Assembly: GCA_003427395.1 (NCBI GenBank)
Contig: BFEA01000012.1
Coordinates: forward strand, 4,498,308-4,532,215
DNA from: Chara braunii
Lineage: Eukaryota > Streptophyta > Charophyceae > Charales > Characeae
DNA: 33,908 bases
Reading direction: 5' to 3'
Shown here: positions 20,150 to 28,996 of the stretch, piece by piece
Layout: every line of letters begins with the position of its first letter
Position numbering within the stretch: the stretch's first letter is position 1
Position numbers and translations under genes: made by a program
The notes under the pieces: model-generated
Database searches by the model: none
The model's input: the letters and a program-made list of their open reading frames with translations, nothing else
What the model was told of the DNA's origin: nothing

Positions 20150-20257
20150 GTTCTTCGGGACATCCGTTAAAATTGGAACGATACAGAAAAGGTTAGCGTG
20201 GTCCCTGCGCAAGAATGACACGCATAAATTGAGATAAGCAGACACCTCCTTTTTTTT
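20150..20257 (+). pseudogene. U6 snRNA-like sequence in A4, nearly full length
   Basis: It runs from GTTCTTCGGGACATCC through TTAAAATTGGAACGATACAG, TTAGCGTGGTCCCTGCGCAA, GAATGACACGCATAAATTGA to a T8 run at 20249-20257, about the length of U6. Differences from consensus include a shortened 5' stem, ACAGAAA in place of ACAGAGA, and GGTTAGC for GATTAGC; the AGC triad is kept. No TATA box at about -30 or plant-type upstream element is visible, so I treat it as a U6-derived part of the repeat. It is the copy most likely to have been recently functional. Confidence 0.8.
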
Positions 20258-21875
20258 GTTATTTTCTTCTACTCGTTATTTTTCTTCCTACGAGGCCATT
20301 CCTGTCGGATCGATCTCGCTATCTGCATTATGTGAACAAGAGGGAGAGTTGACCTCAACAAACACGAAGGGAAAAATAAGCAGTGTGGGAGTGAAAATTG
20401 TTTGGCTTACCCGTTTCCTAACGATAACGAGCGAAGGAGGAGTTGAAATGGGGGTTCGGGGGTATGGCAGACTGAATGGCGGAGTCGGAAGTGGGGTTAA
20501 GAAAAATGACGAAGAGGTATATTGGAAAAGGAGTGTGTGGAGCGAGTCGAATGTGACGAAGAGTAGAATGAGAAGGAGTTGGAGTTTACCTGATCTTCGA
20601 TAAAATTGAGTTGGTAAAGAATCGATTTCTGGTGTTTTGACACATGGCGGGTGGAACAATAGTGTTAGATTCGACATAGAGGCGATTGTCTGGCCGTTGG
20701 GGGTAATATAGCCTGTGCGAGGAGTTTGGTCATGTACCTGGCCCCGTTCTAGCAGAGGGTTCATTCGTACCGTTGAATGCTAGAGAAGGAGGGAATACTT
20801 ACCGCTGAAAGCCAACGACAAGAGACGGGGTCGTTATTGCGTGGTATTGTAATCACCGCTTGGGTGCTTGTCAAAACCGGGATCACTACTTTGTTTATAC
20901 GTTGGACTGTGATCGCGCCGCTAATAGTAATCGAGCAACTGCTCACTATCTGTTCCACACGTAACCGCCCATCCAGATTGCAGTTTTATCGCCCATCTCG
21001 TGCCCCCCACCGAGTTATGCGCTCACGAGGATGACCGCTATTGCGGTTGTACTTGACCTCGTAGTCACTATTGGAGCTGCCTGGGTTCTCACTCCTCCGT
21101 TGATTTCGATTGCATATAGGTGGGTTGGCCAAGGACACTGAGGCAATAAGGGATAGTAGGCGGAGAGGGAGAGGGAGAGGGAGTATCTACCCTGACACGA
21201 GAATTTGGCTTGCTTTTTAAGTTGTCGAACTTTTCGGCGTCCAGGTAGCACTCCTTGCATCCCATGTTTTTCAGACATTCCCGTGGTATGCTGGTTAGAG
21301 TGGCGTGACTATCTGGTTTCCTACCATTGCTTCTTGTGGTCGTTTTGATACACCCACTACCTGGTTCATCGTACCAGCAACCGTTTGTTTGTCCCGACGA
21401 CGAGACCATGCAAGTTTGTGTGTGGATGTTGTGCGTCATAGGACTGTGAATGACTCGTTAAATCTGTTACCTGTTTTCGCAGCTTCTTTACTACTGCGAC
21501 AATCGTCGCAACTGTGGGGTTGTTACTAGGAGTATATCCCAACCCTTGGAAGGGGGTGCACTTTGGGATAAGAAGTCGTTCTTGGTCTACCACCGAGTTG
21601 CTGGAAGACTTAGCTTGCTGAGACAAACACTGCGGTTGCAATCTGCTAAGGTGTTGATGATGGATGCCCCGCTGTTGTTACTGACAAGCTCAAAGTACAT
21701 GTTGTTGCGCACGATGCTGCTTAGCCAAGTCACGCCAAGTTTCGTCCGAGCTCCAAGTAGAACACGGGGGAGGGACGTGCACTATTTGAACATGACCTTT
21801 CTGGACTGCGTGACATCGGTTTGGTTAGAGCTAGGAACATAACAATTTGGAGGAGCGCGATCAGGGTTTTTTCAA
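20258..21875. other. No recognisable gene
   Basis: Contains several frames of 85-158 codons on both strands, for example 20256-20603 plus and 20288-20764 minus over the same bases. None shows a domain or coding bias that I can defend. Words with ATCACCGCT/GGTATTG recur at 20835-21075 without a clear period. A (GAGAGG)n patch lies at 21161-21182. Confidence 0.4.
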
Positions 21876-21879
21876 GGGA

Positions 21880-23340
21880 GTCTCTACTGAGAATTGAAAG
21901 GTCACCAGAGAGTTAATGGTTGAAGGTTTGACTTCAGTTGACCGAGCTACTCTGCACTCTGACAGTCATTGTAGGGCCCTTAGGCGTCTGAAGGATTCAA
22001 GGCCCTCTTACGCGAGTCTTAGTGCACCTTCTTTGTATTAGAGAAACTGAAACCTTTTCCTTCTACCCTTCTTATTCTAAGTCTGGTTTGTTGATTCTGA
22101 GAGAAAGACGACAAGAGGGATTGAAACCCGTAATCCGTGCCAAGGACTCTGTGGGAGGTTGTCCCACGGGAGCTCTGCCGGAACCTAGGCGAGGTTCTGG
22201 AGGCAGGGAACTGAGTGGTAATCATCATCCCCTTCTATAACCAGTTAAAACCCTTACCTGTATATCTTTCTATCGTTTGACTGAGTATACTGCATGCATC
22301 ACTATTGAATATATGTTTGACTTTCTGAACTTAAATCAAAGTTAAGTAAAGGAATGCACTAACATGCGCAGTTTGAGTTTCATTTTTGTTGCTTGACTGA
22401 ATTCAGATTGAAAATGAGTTGTGAATTTGGCGAAGGCGGGAAGGAGGTGGTTTTCCTTGCGATTGTTTGGGTTAACTAGAGACTGGGCTTAGTTTCTAAG
22501 TTGAATGACCCGGTGCTTTGTTTATTTTGACTGCTCTAAGGACTAAACTTTGTTCTAAGTTGGATGATTTGCTTGCTCTGACTTGTGAGGATTGCCTGCG
22601 AATGCATTTTCATGGACCAAGTTTTGTTTATAAGTTGAATGGTTTGGTCGCCTTGATTTATTTTTGGGTTTTCTGAGTGGGACCGAACTTTGTTTCTAAG
22701 TTGAATGATTGAGTCTCCCTATATTTCTCTATTGGTTATGAAAAATGAAGTTTGAGTTTTGTTCCTAAGTTGGATGACTCAATTTTTTTTATTTTTATTT
22801 TGAGAGAATCAGGCGAAAGAGCATACTTAGTTTTTAAGTTGAATGGTTTAGTCTTGAGTAATGCACATGTTGGAACCAAGGAATAATTCTACATATACTC
22901 TACTATTATTTTACTTATGAACATGCTAGTCAGACTTTGTTTCTAAGTTGAATGGTCCGACTATAACTTATCATCATGAAAAAAGTATTAATTAAGAATA
23001 TTAATTGATGGTAAGATGGGATAGGCTAAACTTTGTCTCTAAGTTGAATGATTCAGTCCTATGCTACTTTAAAGGACTAAGAGCAAAAAAATATAAACAA
23101 CTTGATTGCCTAAACAGTTCAGGGCGACTAGACTTCATTTTTAAGTTGAATGACCTAGTTATATGCCCAAATAAGTGAAAAGTAGTAGTGCTTTGTGTTT
23201 GTGTATATTCAATGCCCAAGCTAGACTTTGTTTCTAAGTTGAATGGTCTAGCTTTACGTCTTATGTAAGCTGGGTATACGGGATAAATCACTGAGAGATT
23301 ATGAACTATTGTTGACAAGGTTCAACCTTGGGACTGGTGA
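21880..23340 (-). repeat. Inverted-repeat block, right copy (TIR-R)
   Basis: Reverse complement of 510-1970. Read on the minus strand from 23340: AACCTTGTCAACAATAG, hairpin array (23254-22485), the GTTAAGTAAAGG and ACTCAGTTCCCTGCC segments, then CCTTCAACCATTAACTCTC near 21930, after which similarity with TIR-L fades. Block 3 (30400-31845) lies in the same orientation about 8 kb further on, so these two are direct repeats of each other. Confidence 0.8.
22485..23254 (-). repeat. Array of about 10 hairpins with conserved loop (right)
   Basis: Ten units carry CTTTGTTTCTAAGTTGAATG-like cores on the plus strand. Stems include 23218-23226 with 23246-23254 (AAGCTAGAC/GTCTAGCTT, perfect), 22927-22935 with 22955-22963 (TAGTCAGAC/GTCCGACTA, one mismatch), 22752-22757 with 22777-22782 (TTGAGT/ACTCAA) and 22615-22620 with 22644-22649 (GACCAA/TTGGTC). 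The order of units matches TIR-L in reverse, so the array was inherited as a whole. Confidence 0.8.
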
Positions 23341-23529
23341 AAGTATGGACTTACATGTGGCTGAGTGTGAGCTCTACTTCGTCTGAATTTCAGTTTGATA
23401 GGTAGTTGCTTTAGTTGTTCACCATGTGCTATAGCTATAGGAGTTAGTTCAATTCCTACATTTTCTGAGATGACTTTTTTTTACTTAGTTCAATTCTCGC
23501 ATTTTCTAGGATCATTTATTTCACTTGGC

Positions 23530-24110
23530 GTTGTATAAATTTGGAAAAATTACTTTCAATGGAAGACGCTGCCGAAATTTATAAAAAAATAAAAAGTTTA
23601 TCAAATTTTGGTATTTCAATGTTCAAGTTTTGTCTAAGTTTTATATATGGCTTAGTAAAAATATGAATTTTTTTTTTTTTCTACGAGAAGTGTTGCCTGA
23701 ATGTTTGCTAAATCAAGGAGTTAGAGAAAATTTGACTTTGGGCAGTCAGAATCATTTCAGGATCCATACTTCGTTTTGTATAAATTTTGGAAATCTAGTT
23801 TCTCTACGGGAAGCGTTGCTAAAATTTCTACAAATCTAAGGAGTTAGTTCAATTTTATCTTGGCATGAAATCAAGTCTTACTTTGATTTTTTATCCAACT
23901 TAGTATAAATTTGGGAAGTCTACTTCTTTAAGAGAGATGTTGCCCAAATTTTTACCAATTCAAGGTGTTAGATAAAATTTGACTTTCTACAGTTAAAGGT
24001 CATTTCAATTTTCATATTCAGACGAGTATAAATTCTCAGAAGACACTTTTCCTACGGGAAGCGCTATCGAAATTTTCTTAGTTTATATGAGTTAGGTTAT
24101 ATTATGATAG
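23530..24110 (+). repeat. Tandem array of about five 124-bp units
   Basis: Units share GTATAAATTTGG, CTACGGGAAGCGTTGCC, AAATTTCTAC and GGAGTTAG words. The GAAGCGTTGC word recurs near 23561, 23685, 23810, 23933 and 24056, a period of about 124 bp. Within units the AAATTTGG word pairs with the later CCAAATTT word: in unit 4 AAATTTGGG and CCCAAATTT form a perfect 9-bp stem, and in unit 3 AAATTTTGG pairs with CTAAAATTT through one G-T wobble. This array has no counterpart outside TIR-L. Confidence 0.65.
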
Positions 24111-24213
24111 AAAATATTTTGACGATCTACTATGTATAAAGGAAATGTTGTCAAAGTCTACCTTTCCCTGAGCACTTGCTTAGAGATAAACTTATACTTA
24201 CTATGAGAAAATT

Positions 24214-24560
24214 TTGAGTTGTGTAGCACACCGAACATGTTCGGAGCTTTTTCGAACGTTCAAATATGTTCAAGTGTTCGACCGAACACTTCCCGAACGT
24301 GTTCGACCGAACATATTAATATATATATATATATATATATATTGGTTTTTGATTTTTAATTCGAGTTTGGTTACGAATTTGAGCATACCTCCCAGAAAAT
24401 AGTTGTTTGTATTATTATTTTATACAACATATATTGTTTTCAGATTTGTTTTATATCTTTTTTTTTTAAATATATTTTTATGCTCGCATTCGGAGGGTTT
24501 TGGTGCTCGTTCGCGTTCGGTCGCGAACGTTCGGGTTCGGTCACCAAACCCGAACACGAT
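24214..24560. mobile_element. TTCGG-palindrome-rich, hAT-like element (tentative)
   Basis: It begins with a perfect palindrome CCGAACATGTTCGG (24231-24244) and several CGAACGTTCG words, continues with (AT)n at 24316-24342, and ends in CGTTCGGGTTCGG-rich sequence. Such subterminal words are common in plant hAT MITEs. Terminal repeats and an 8-bp duplication could not be fixed. It resembles 1-245. Confidence 0.35.
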
Positions 24561-25108
24561 GCTATGCAAATTTTGAGTAAGAACGTGATATGGGGACTTG
24601 TTCTCCATACACTTATAGTCTAGCTTTGGACATTCGCTTATCTTGTGTTACAGGTCCTCTTTGATCGATTCGATTCAGGACTGAACTATATTCAACTTGA
24701 TCCCACGAGGATCATCTTCTGTTATCACTGATAATAGGTCGGTTGCCGATTCATCAGTTTACGACTTAACTCGAATTCACTCTCGCCACTTAGTCTAAAG
24801 ACTTTAGCCCCTATGGTTTGAATTGTTTCGTTGGGGTTTTCACCCGGACTTTATTGAATGACCATTTAATAAAGATACATAGTATTTTATTATGAAAGGT
24901 TGAACAAAGGTTGGGGTTTGTCTGGTTGAAGCAAGGAGTGTGAGCGCAGAGAGTGTTTGAAGTTGACCCTCTCACTTTTTGGTTGAATCTCTGATGTGAT
25001 TGCAGGTATGTTTGTGGTTCAGACTCTGGATTTGACTGTCTGCGATCACTGCACATATATACATGGTTGAAGGGAGTCTCACTATGATTGTGAGAAGTGA
25101 TCGTCTCG
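24561..25108. other. Unassigned sequence with one 8-bp hairpin
   Basis: No gene was recognised. CGATCACT (25043-25050) pairs with AGTGATCG (25096-25103), with a smaller hairpin-like TCTCACTATGATTGTGAGA between them. Confidence 0.4.
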
Positions 25109-25124
25109 TATNTATANANNTATN

Positions 25125-25191
<67 letters not shown>

Positions 25192-25192
25192 N
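25109..25192. repeat. (TA)n microsatellite with ambiguous bases
   Basis: Alternating TA of about 80 bp, with N at 25112, 25117, 25119, 25120, 25124 and 25192. The Ns at both ends suggest the assembler could not resolve the repeat length. Confidence 0.95.
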
Positions 25193-25835
25193 TCTCAAGT
25201 GTCTGCGTGACCTACTGCGACCGTGCATAAGGGTTGGGCTGATTTTACGTTTGAGAGGAAAGGTAGACTCCCTTTCACTTTTGTTTATTAGATTTATTAT
25301 AGTTGGACGTTGAAGTCTGTGACACCGTCAAAGTCAAACCCCTTGACTTCTCTCCAGACCCTAAATGATGAAACTTGTCTCCATGACCACAAGGGTAGAC
25401 TGCCACAACATGCAGAAACCTGTGTACCGTAACCACTCTGCGCAGGGTGTAGAAGAAGGTGTGGTGATCAACCGCCTTGGCGGTTGTTTGTTGTCTAGCG
25501 TCGAGAGATTAACCCCTCAAGACGTGTGTAAGCCGACACTTGAGTGTCGAAAGTGACCCTGGAGACCTCTGAGGGCCACGTGATTATGGGTACTACATAG
25601 TACACTATCACTGCGACTGCTTGCGTATTCTTGCATGGTTAGTCGATATGAGAAAACCCTGCGTCCGTGTGGTTTAATATTAAGTTTCGCACGCGACGCC
25701 GAACTTACGTTCGTGTCAAAAGGTTAATGGTTGGATACGAAAGGGACTATGAGTGTTTGTTTTGTGTGAGTGACCTGATTTTTTTGTGTGGTGTAATGCA
25801 TGGTAAGAAGGGTGCGTTCTAGTCGACCGACGTCG
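25193..25835. other. No recognisable feature
   Basis: Mixed sequence without RNA, element boundary or domain-bearing frame. Confidence 0.4.
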
Positions 25836-26215
25836 AGTCGAGCTTGGGACTTCAGCCCCACAGTGAGTCGATTCACATACGAGTCCAATAAAGGCGTGGG
25901 ACTGCACGTATTCCCCCCGTTACACTGTACGAGAAACGCCCTCGGCGAGACCACCTCTGCGATTGCAACTAATTAACCTTCGTATGTGGTTCAGTAGCTC
26001 GGCGGGGATACGCCCACCCAAGGGATGGTGACAGCTCCTGCAGGAAGAATAAAGTTGTACCTCGAGTGAACCTATCCTGTCATAGGGGTTCGCTAGGGGT
26101 ATAATTGGCGCACTCAGCCAAAGCGGCAACGAAAGCTTCATTGCACCTCGATGAAGGATAAAGACCTTCACAAAATCCTGTGTGATGAGGCCGAGAGGGT
26201 CCCCCTTTAAGTTGC
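25836..26215 (+). repeat. Family R3, copy R3b
   Basis: It runs from GCTTGGGACTTCAGCCCC through CCACCTCTGCGATTGCA, AGCTCGGCGGGGATACGCCC, the hairpin CCTAT..ATAGG (26071-26086) and GCGCACTCAGCC to GATGAGGCCGAGAGGGTCCC. It matches R3a and is followed after about 75 bp by R3c in inverted orientation. The minus-strand frame (26171-25920) contains IPAELLNHIRRLISCNRRGG, also readable in R3c; no known domain. Confidence 0.7.
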
Positions 26216-26289
26216 GAGATCGATGAGCTCGATAACGTTATCAAGTGGTACAGGGTGGAGAGCACGAAGAAGAAGAAATGATGGTGCCG

Positions 26290-26590
26290 AGCGTATTGGT
26301 CCCCCAGAGGAAACCTCCCGACCGCATCACATAGGATTTTACAGAACTTCTCACAGAGCGTTGCCGCTCCCGCCGAGCGCGCCAGCCATTCCTTTCGCAA
26401 ACCCCTACGAAAGGATAGGGTCATTTGAGGTACAACTTACCTCCACCCGTGGGACCTGTCACCATCCCTTAGATGGGCATATCCCCGCCGAGCTACTGAA
26501 CCACGTACGAAGGTTTTTCGTATGCAATCGCATAGGTGACCCAAACGAGGGCGTTTCTCGTTCACTATAGTATGGGGGGTACGTGCGGTT
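26290..26590 (-). repeat. Family R3, copy R3c, inverted
   Basis: Reverse complement of R3b: plus-strand words GCCAGCCATTCCTTTCG, CCTACGAAAGGATAGGGTC, CATATCCCCGCCGAGCTACT and TATGGGGGGTACGTGCGG. With R3b it makes an inverted repeat of about 300-bp arms. Confidence 0.7.
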
Positions 26591-26684
26591 AACTTCCGAA
26601 TCGAACCCGAGTGCGAGTCCTCATCAGCGGCGATGATCTCACAAGCGCTATTGAGCGCATCGAATCTCGCCTTTGCAAAAAAGG

Positions 26685-26990
26685 CCGTTAGGGAGGGAAA
26701 GCTTATGCCCCACGGAACCCTATCCTGTCGTAGGGGACCGAGGGATGTACAGCTCGCGCACCCGGCTAGAGCTGCGAAGGGACGACGCGACCACGACCGT
26801 CTCGGCGGCTCGCGGGATACTTTACGTCGTTCCAGAGTTGTCTCTGTTTTTGTAGTGTTTTACTCCGGCGTGACATGGTCAGGAAGGCTTCCACACCTTT
26901 GCAAAAAGGCGGGAGCCGATGCGCTCGACAACGGGATTCTACGCTGGTTGAATAATCCAACCACGCGATACACTTCTCAATGAAAACTCA
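26685..26990 (+). repeat. Family R3, partial copy R3d
   Basis: It shares CGGAACCCTATCCTGTCGTA, GTACAGCTCGCGCACCCGGC and, further on, a GATGCGCTCGACAACGGG word also found near 10621. The 5' part of R3 is missing. Plus-strand frames of 60-116 codons here are not conserved in the other copies. Confidence 0.5.
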
Positions 26991-27307
26991 ACTCCATGTG
27001 CAAGTCGCACCAAGTCCCTTTTCCAAATGTTCCGACCCATAACTTATTCTGAGTGAGAATTATTGGTATGGTTCGCGGAAAATACTTAAAAGTAATATAA
27101 ACGTGAAGAAAACTACAAATTTCAGTTATGCATACTCACGCAATTGACTGACATGGTGACGCTTCACTTGTTACCCACAATCACTCGACCTTTCGTGAGT
27201 TTTAGTGTTGCGTATGACATTCAAGTATCATAAACAAAGTATTGTGAAGAAAGTTTCCTTCACCATATAGAACGACTGAAGGATGAGTCGTTCAACTCTC
27301 ACAGCGT
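26991..27307. other. No recognisable feature
   Basis: AT-leaning sequence between R3d and A5 with no RNA, repeat boundary or coding signal recognised. Confidence 0.4.
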
Positions 27308-27809
27308 TGTCGGTGCGAATACCCTTACAAGGGTATCCGGCCTGGTTTTTGCAAGTGACATAAAATAAGTTTGGTTTAGAGTCTGAGTATACCACGCGAG
27401 TTGCAACAGCGTCTGTTATTTACGCCGACTGAATGACTGACTAGAAATGAAGAGTGTATGGGCGCACAGACTTGAGGCGCTCGTGATTTCTTTTCTTTTT
27501 GATGATTGTGAAGCCGGCGTGGTTGCCGACCAAGTTTTATCTCCGATTAAACTAGGATTAAAAAATTTCGTCTTTTTGTTGGTGCGTTTGATGACGACCT
27601 GTGCATATGTGTGAGCGGAAATGTTGACAGTGGCCAGATAGTGTGTAATAAGCGGAAGGGAAGTGCGGGTAGAAGCATGGGGTGAGCATCCACACGATAG
27701 GCGCATGGCTGTGGGGTAGCCGGTAGGCCGAAGAACTGACCGGGGAGCCTTCGACAGACCCGCACGTATGGTGGTGTATGTTTATATGATTTACCACTAG
27801 TACCAGGGC

Positions 27810-27870
27810 CTAGCACTATTGGTCACGATGTTGGACTTTCAACAGGGAGATTCGGGAATCAAAGTCAGCG
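27810..27870 (+). pseudogene. tRNA-Glu-like segment in A5
   Basis: It reads CTAGCACTATTGGTCACGAT, then GTTGGACTTTCAACAGGGAG and ATTCGGGAATCAAAG. It has the tRNA-Glu layout but is more diverged than A2, with box B lost. Confidence 0.4.
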
Positions 27871-28022
27871 AGTGGCGGCTCGGGAGCATCAAAACTGTGC
27901 AAAGGAACCGTGGGGCCGAGGGCTCGGCAAGGCTATCCCCCATGGTTTTGTTCCCGAGTGGCCGAAGCTTTTTCCTCGCCTTATGGCTTTACTTCTATTT
28001 TTCGTAATTTTTTTTTTTACGC

Positions 28023-28023
<1 letters not shown>

Positions 28024-28077
<54 letters not shown>
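28024..28077. repeat. (ATT)18 microsatellite inside A5
   Basis: An uninterrupted ATT tract. It gives poly-N and poly-L frames that are not genes. Equivalent ATT-rich tracts occupy the same place in A1 and A4, so the element probably seeded it. Confidence 0.95.
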
Positions 28078-28370
28078 GTTTTCTAAGTGGGCCACAACAC
28101 CGGTTTTTACGGGTCCTCCGGACCTGCGCTTATTCAAGGTGCGGGCAAAATTTCTCTACCCGCCCGTCAAAAGGTTGAGACCGAGGAGGCCAGCGCGAGG
28201 TCAGCGTGAGTGAGAGTGGTGGGATGCATGGTCGTGGCTTCCCTTGCTTCCCACTTGGAGAGTGTCAATAGCTTAGAGTGGAAGGGAATCGGGGAACATT
28301 TCGAGCGGGCTTGTGGGACTGTAGCGTAGAAGTAGTAAAGGACGCCGAGAGCACACAACCTTCCACCCGC

Positions 28371-28441
28371 GATCTGCTATGAGAGTTTTGAGTGTGAGTA
28401 TGCCCTGGGGACCCGATAGATGGTGAACCGTGTTTGGGCGT
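28371..28441 (+). pseudogene. LSU rRNA fragment 1, sense, in A5
   Basis: GATCTGCTATGAGAG, TTTTGAGTGTGAGTATGCC and GGGGACCCGATAGATGGTGA match nuclear LSU rRNA, ending around the equivalent of GCCTGAGCG. Confidence 0.8.
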
Positions 28442-28462
28442 TGGCTGCAGACTCTGCGGCTA

Positions 28463-28750
28463 TCATCACGGAACTCGTCTCCACGTCGGTCTTCAAAGTT
28501 CCCATTTAAATATTTGCTACTACCACCAAGATCTGCGCCGGGACCCGCTCCACCTAGGCTTACGTTGCAGGTGTTGCATCAGGCCCGCGCCCTCCTACTC
28601 GACAATGCGTTGGGCTGATTGATTCGATAGGTAAGTTGTTACTCACTCCTTAGTGGGTTTCGACTTCTGTGACCATCGTCCTACTGTTTGCATTAGTCGA
28701 CACCCTTTGGGGTGTCTGGGTTAGTGCGCAGTTTGGCACTGACTAGGGCT
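28463..28750 (-). pseudogene. LSU rRNA fragment 2, antisense, in A5
   Basis: The plus strand carries complement-of-LSU words in order: GTCGGTCTTCAAAGTTCCCA, TTTAAATATTTGCTACTACC, ACCAAGATCTGCGCCGG, GCGCCCTCCTACTCG, GGTAAGTTGTTACTCACTCC, GGTTTCGACTTCTGTGACCA, GACACCCTTTGGGGTGTCTG and GGTTAGTGCGCAGTTTGGCA. Nearly 290 bp of colinear similarity is well beyond chance. Confidence 0.85.
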
Positions 28751-28756
28751 GGAGGC

Positions 28757-28795
28757 GCTGAGGAGAAAGCTCGCAGCGATACTGTAGTGAAAGCT
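28757..28795 (+). pseudogene. LSU rRNA fragment 3, sense, in A5
   Basis: GAGGAGAAAGCTCGCAGCGA followed by TACTGTAGTGAAAGC resembles the LSU stretch GGAAGCCCGCAGCGATACTG and ACGTGCAAA, which in native LSU lies shortly after fragment 1. Fragment 2 therefore looks like a downstream LSU segment inserted in reverse between them. Confidence 0.6.
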
Positions 28796-28912
28796 TGGGG
28801 CCGCAGTGTGACCATGTCTGTGCGGGGGCAGACCAGGGCTGCTGTGGTCGGACACACATCGGAATCATCGTGCAATTTCTTCGGAGAAGTCGGGACTACT
28901 AGAAGACGATAA

Positions 28913-28996
28913 GTCCTTTGGGACATCCGTTAAAATTGGAACGATACAAAGAAGATTAGTATGGCCCCTACGCAAGAACCATATGCATAAATATGA
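28913..28996 (+). pseudogene. U6 snRNA-like sequence in A5
   Basis: GTCCTTTGGGACATCCGTTA, AAATTGGAACGATACAAAGA, AGATTAGTATGGCCCCTACG and CAAGAACCATATGCATAAAT follow the U6 consensus closely. ACAAAGA replaces the ACAGAGA box and AGT replaces AGC of the AGC triad. No promoter is seen. It is followed by AAAAAGCC/GGCTTTTT (28997-29022), an 8-bp hairpin. Confidence 0.8.

Larger units (their letters stand above)
18888..20257 (+). repeat. Composite repeat family A, copy A4
   Basis: It contains all parts in order: TGTCGGTGTGAATACCC with palindrome 18900-18915, tRNA-Glu-like 19390-19460, A/T-rich tract about 19590-19640, LSU rRNA pieces in both orientations 19692-19965, and a U6-like sequence from 20150 ending in a T-run. 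A 180-bp segment between the LSU and U6 parts (about 19970-20149) is unrecognised. Confidence 0.75.
27308..28996 (+). repeat. Composite repeat family A, copy A5
   Basis: The longest copy: TGTCGGTGCGAATACCC with palindrome 27320-27335, tRNA-like 27810-27870, (ATT)n 28024-28077, LSU rRNA in sense, antisense, sense order (28371-28795), and a U6-like end at 28913-28996. It matches A4 throughout but retains more of the antisense LSU piece. Confidence 0.75.

Noticed and set aside
20256-20764. Frames of 115 (plus) and 158 (minus) codons over the same bases
   Set aside because: Mutually overlapping, no domain, no homologous segment elsewhere in the window to test conservation.
510-23340. LTR retrotransposon with the blocks as LTRs
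   Set aside because: TIR-L and TIR-R are inverted, not direct. TIR-R and block 3 are direct, but no reverse transcriptase, integrase, primer-binding site or polypurine tract was seen between them.
26180-26210. Hammerhead ribozyme-like GATGAGGCCGAGAGG string
   Set aside because: It resembles the CTGATGAG plus stem II region, but the required GAAA and cleavage-site parts are not in place.
27872-28213. Frames with poly-leucine or poly-asparagine
   Set aside because: Translations of the (ATT)n microsatellite.
28371-28795. Genuine rDNA locus
   Set aside because: Only short LSU pieces, diverged and partly inverted, embedded in a dispersed repeat; no 18S, 5.8S or spacer recognised.
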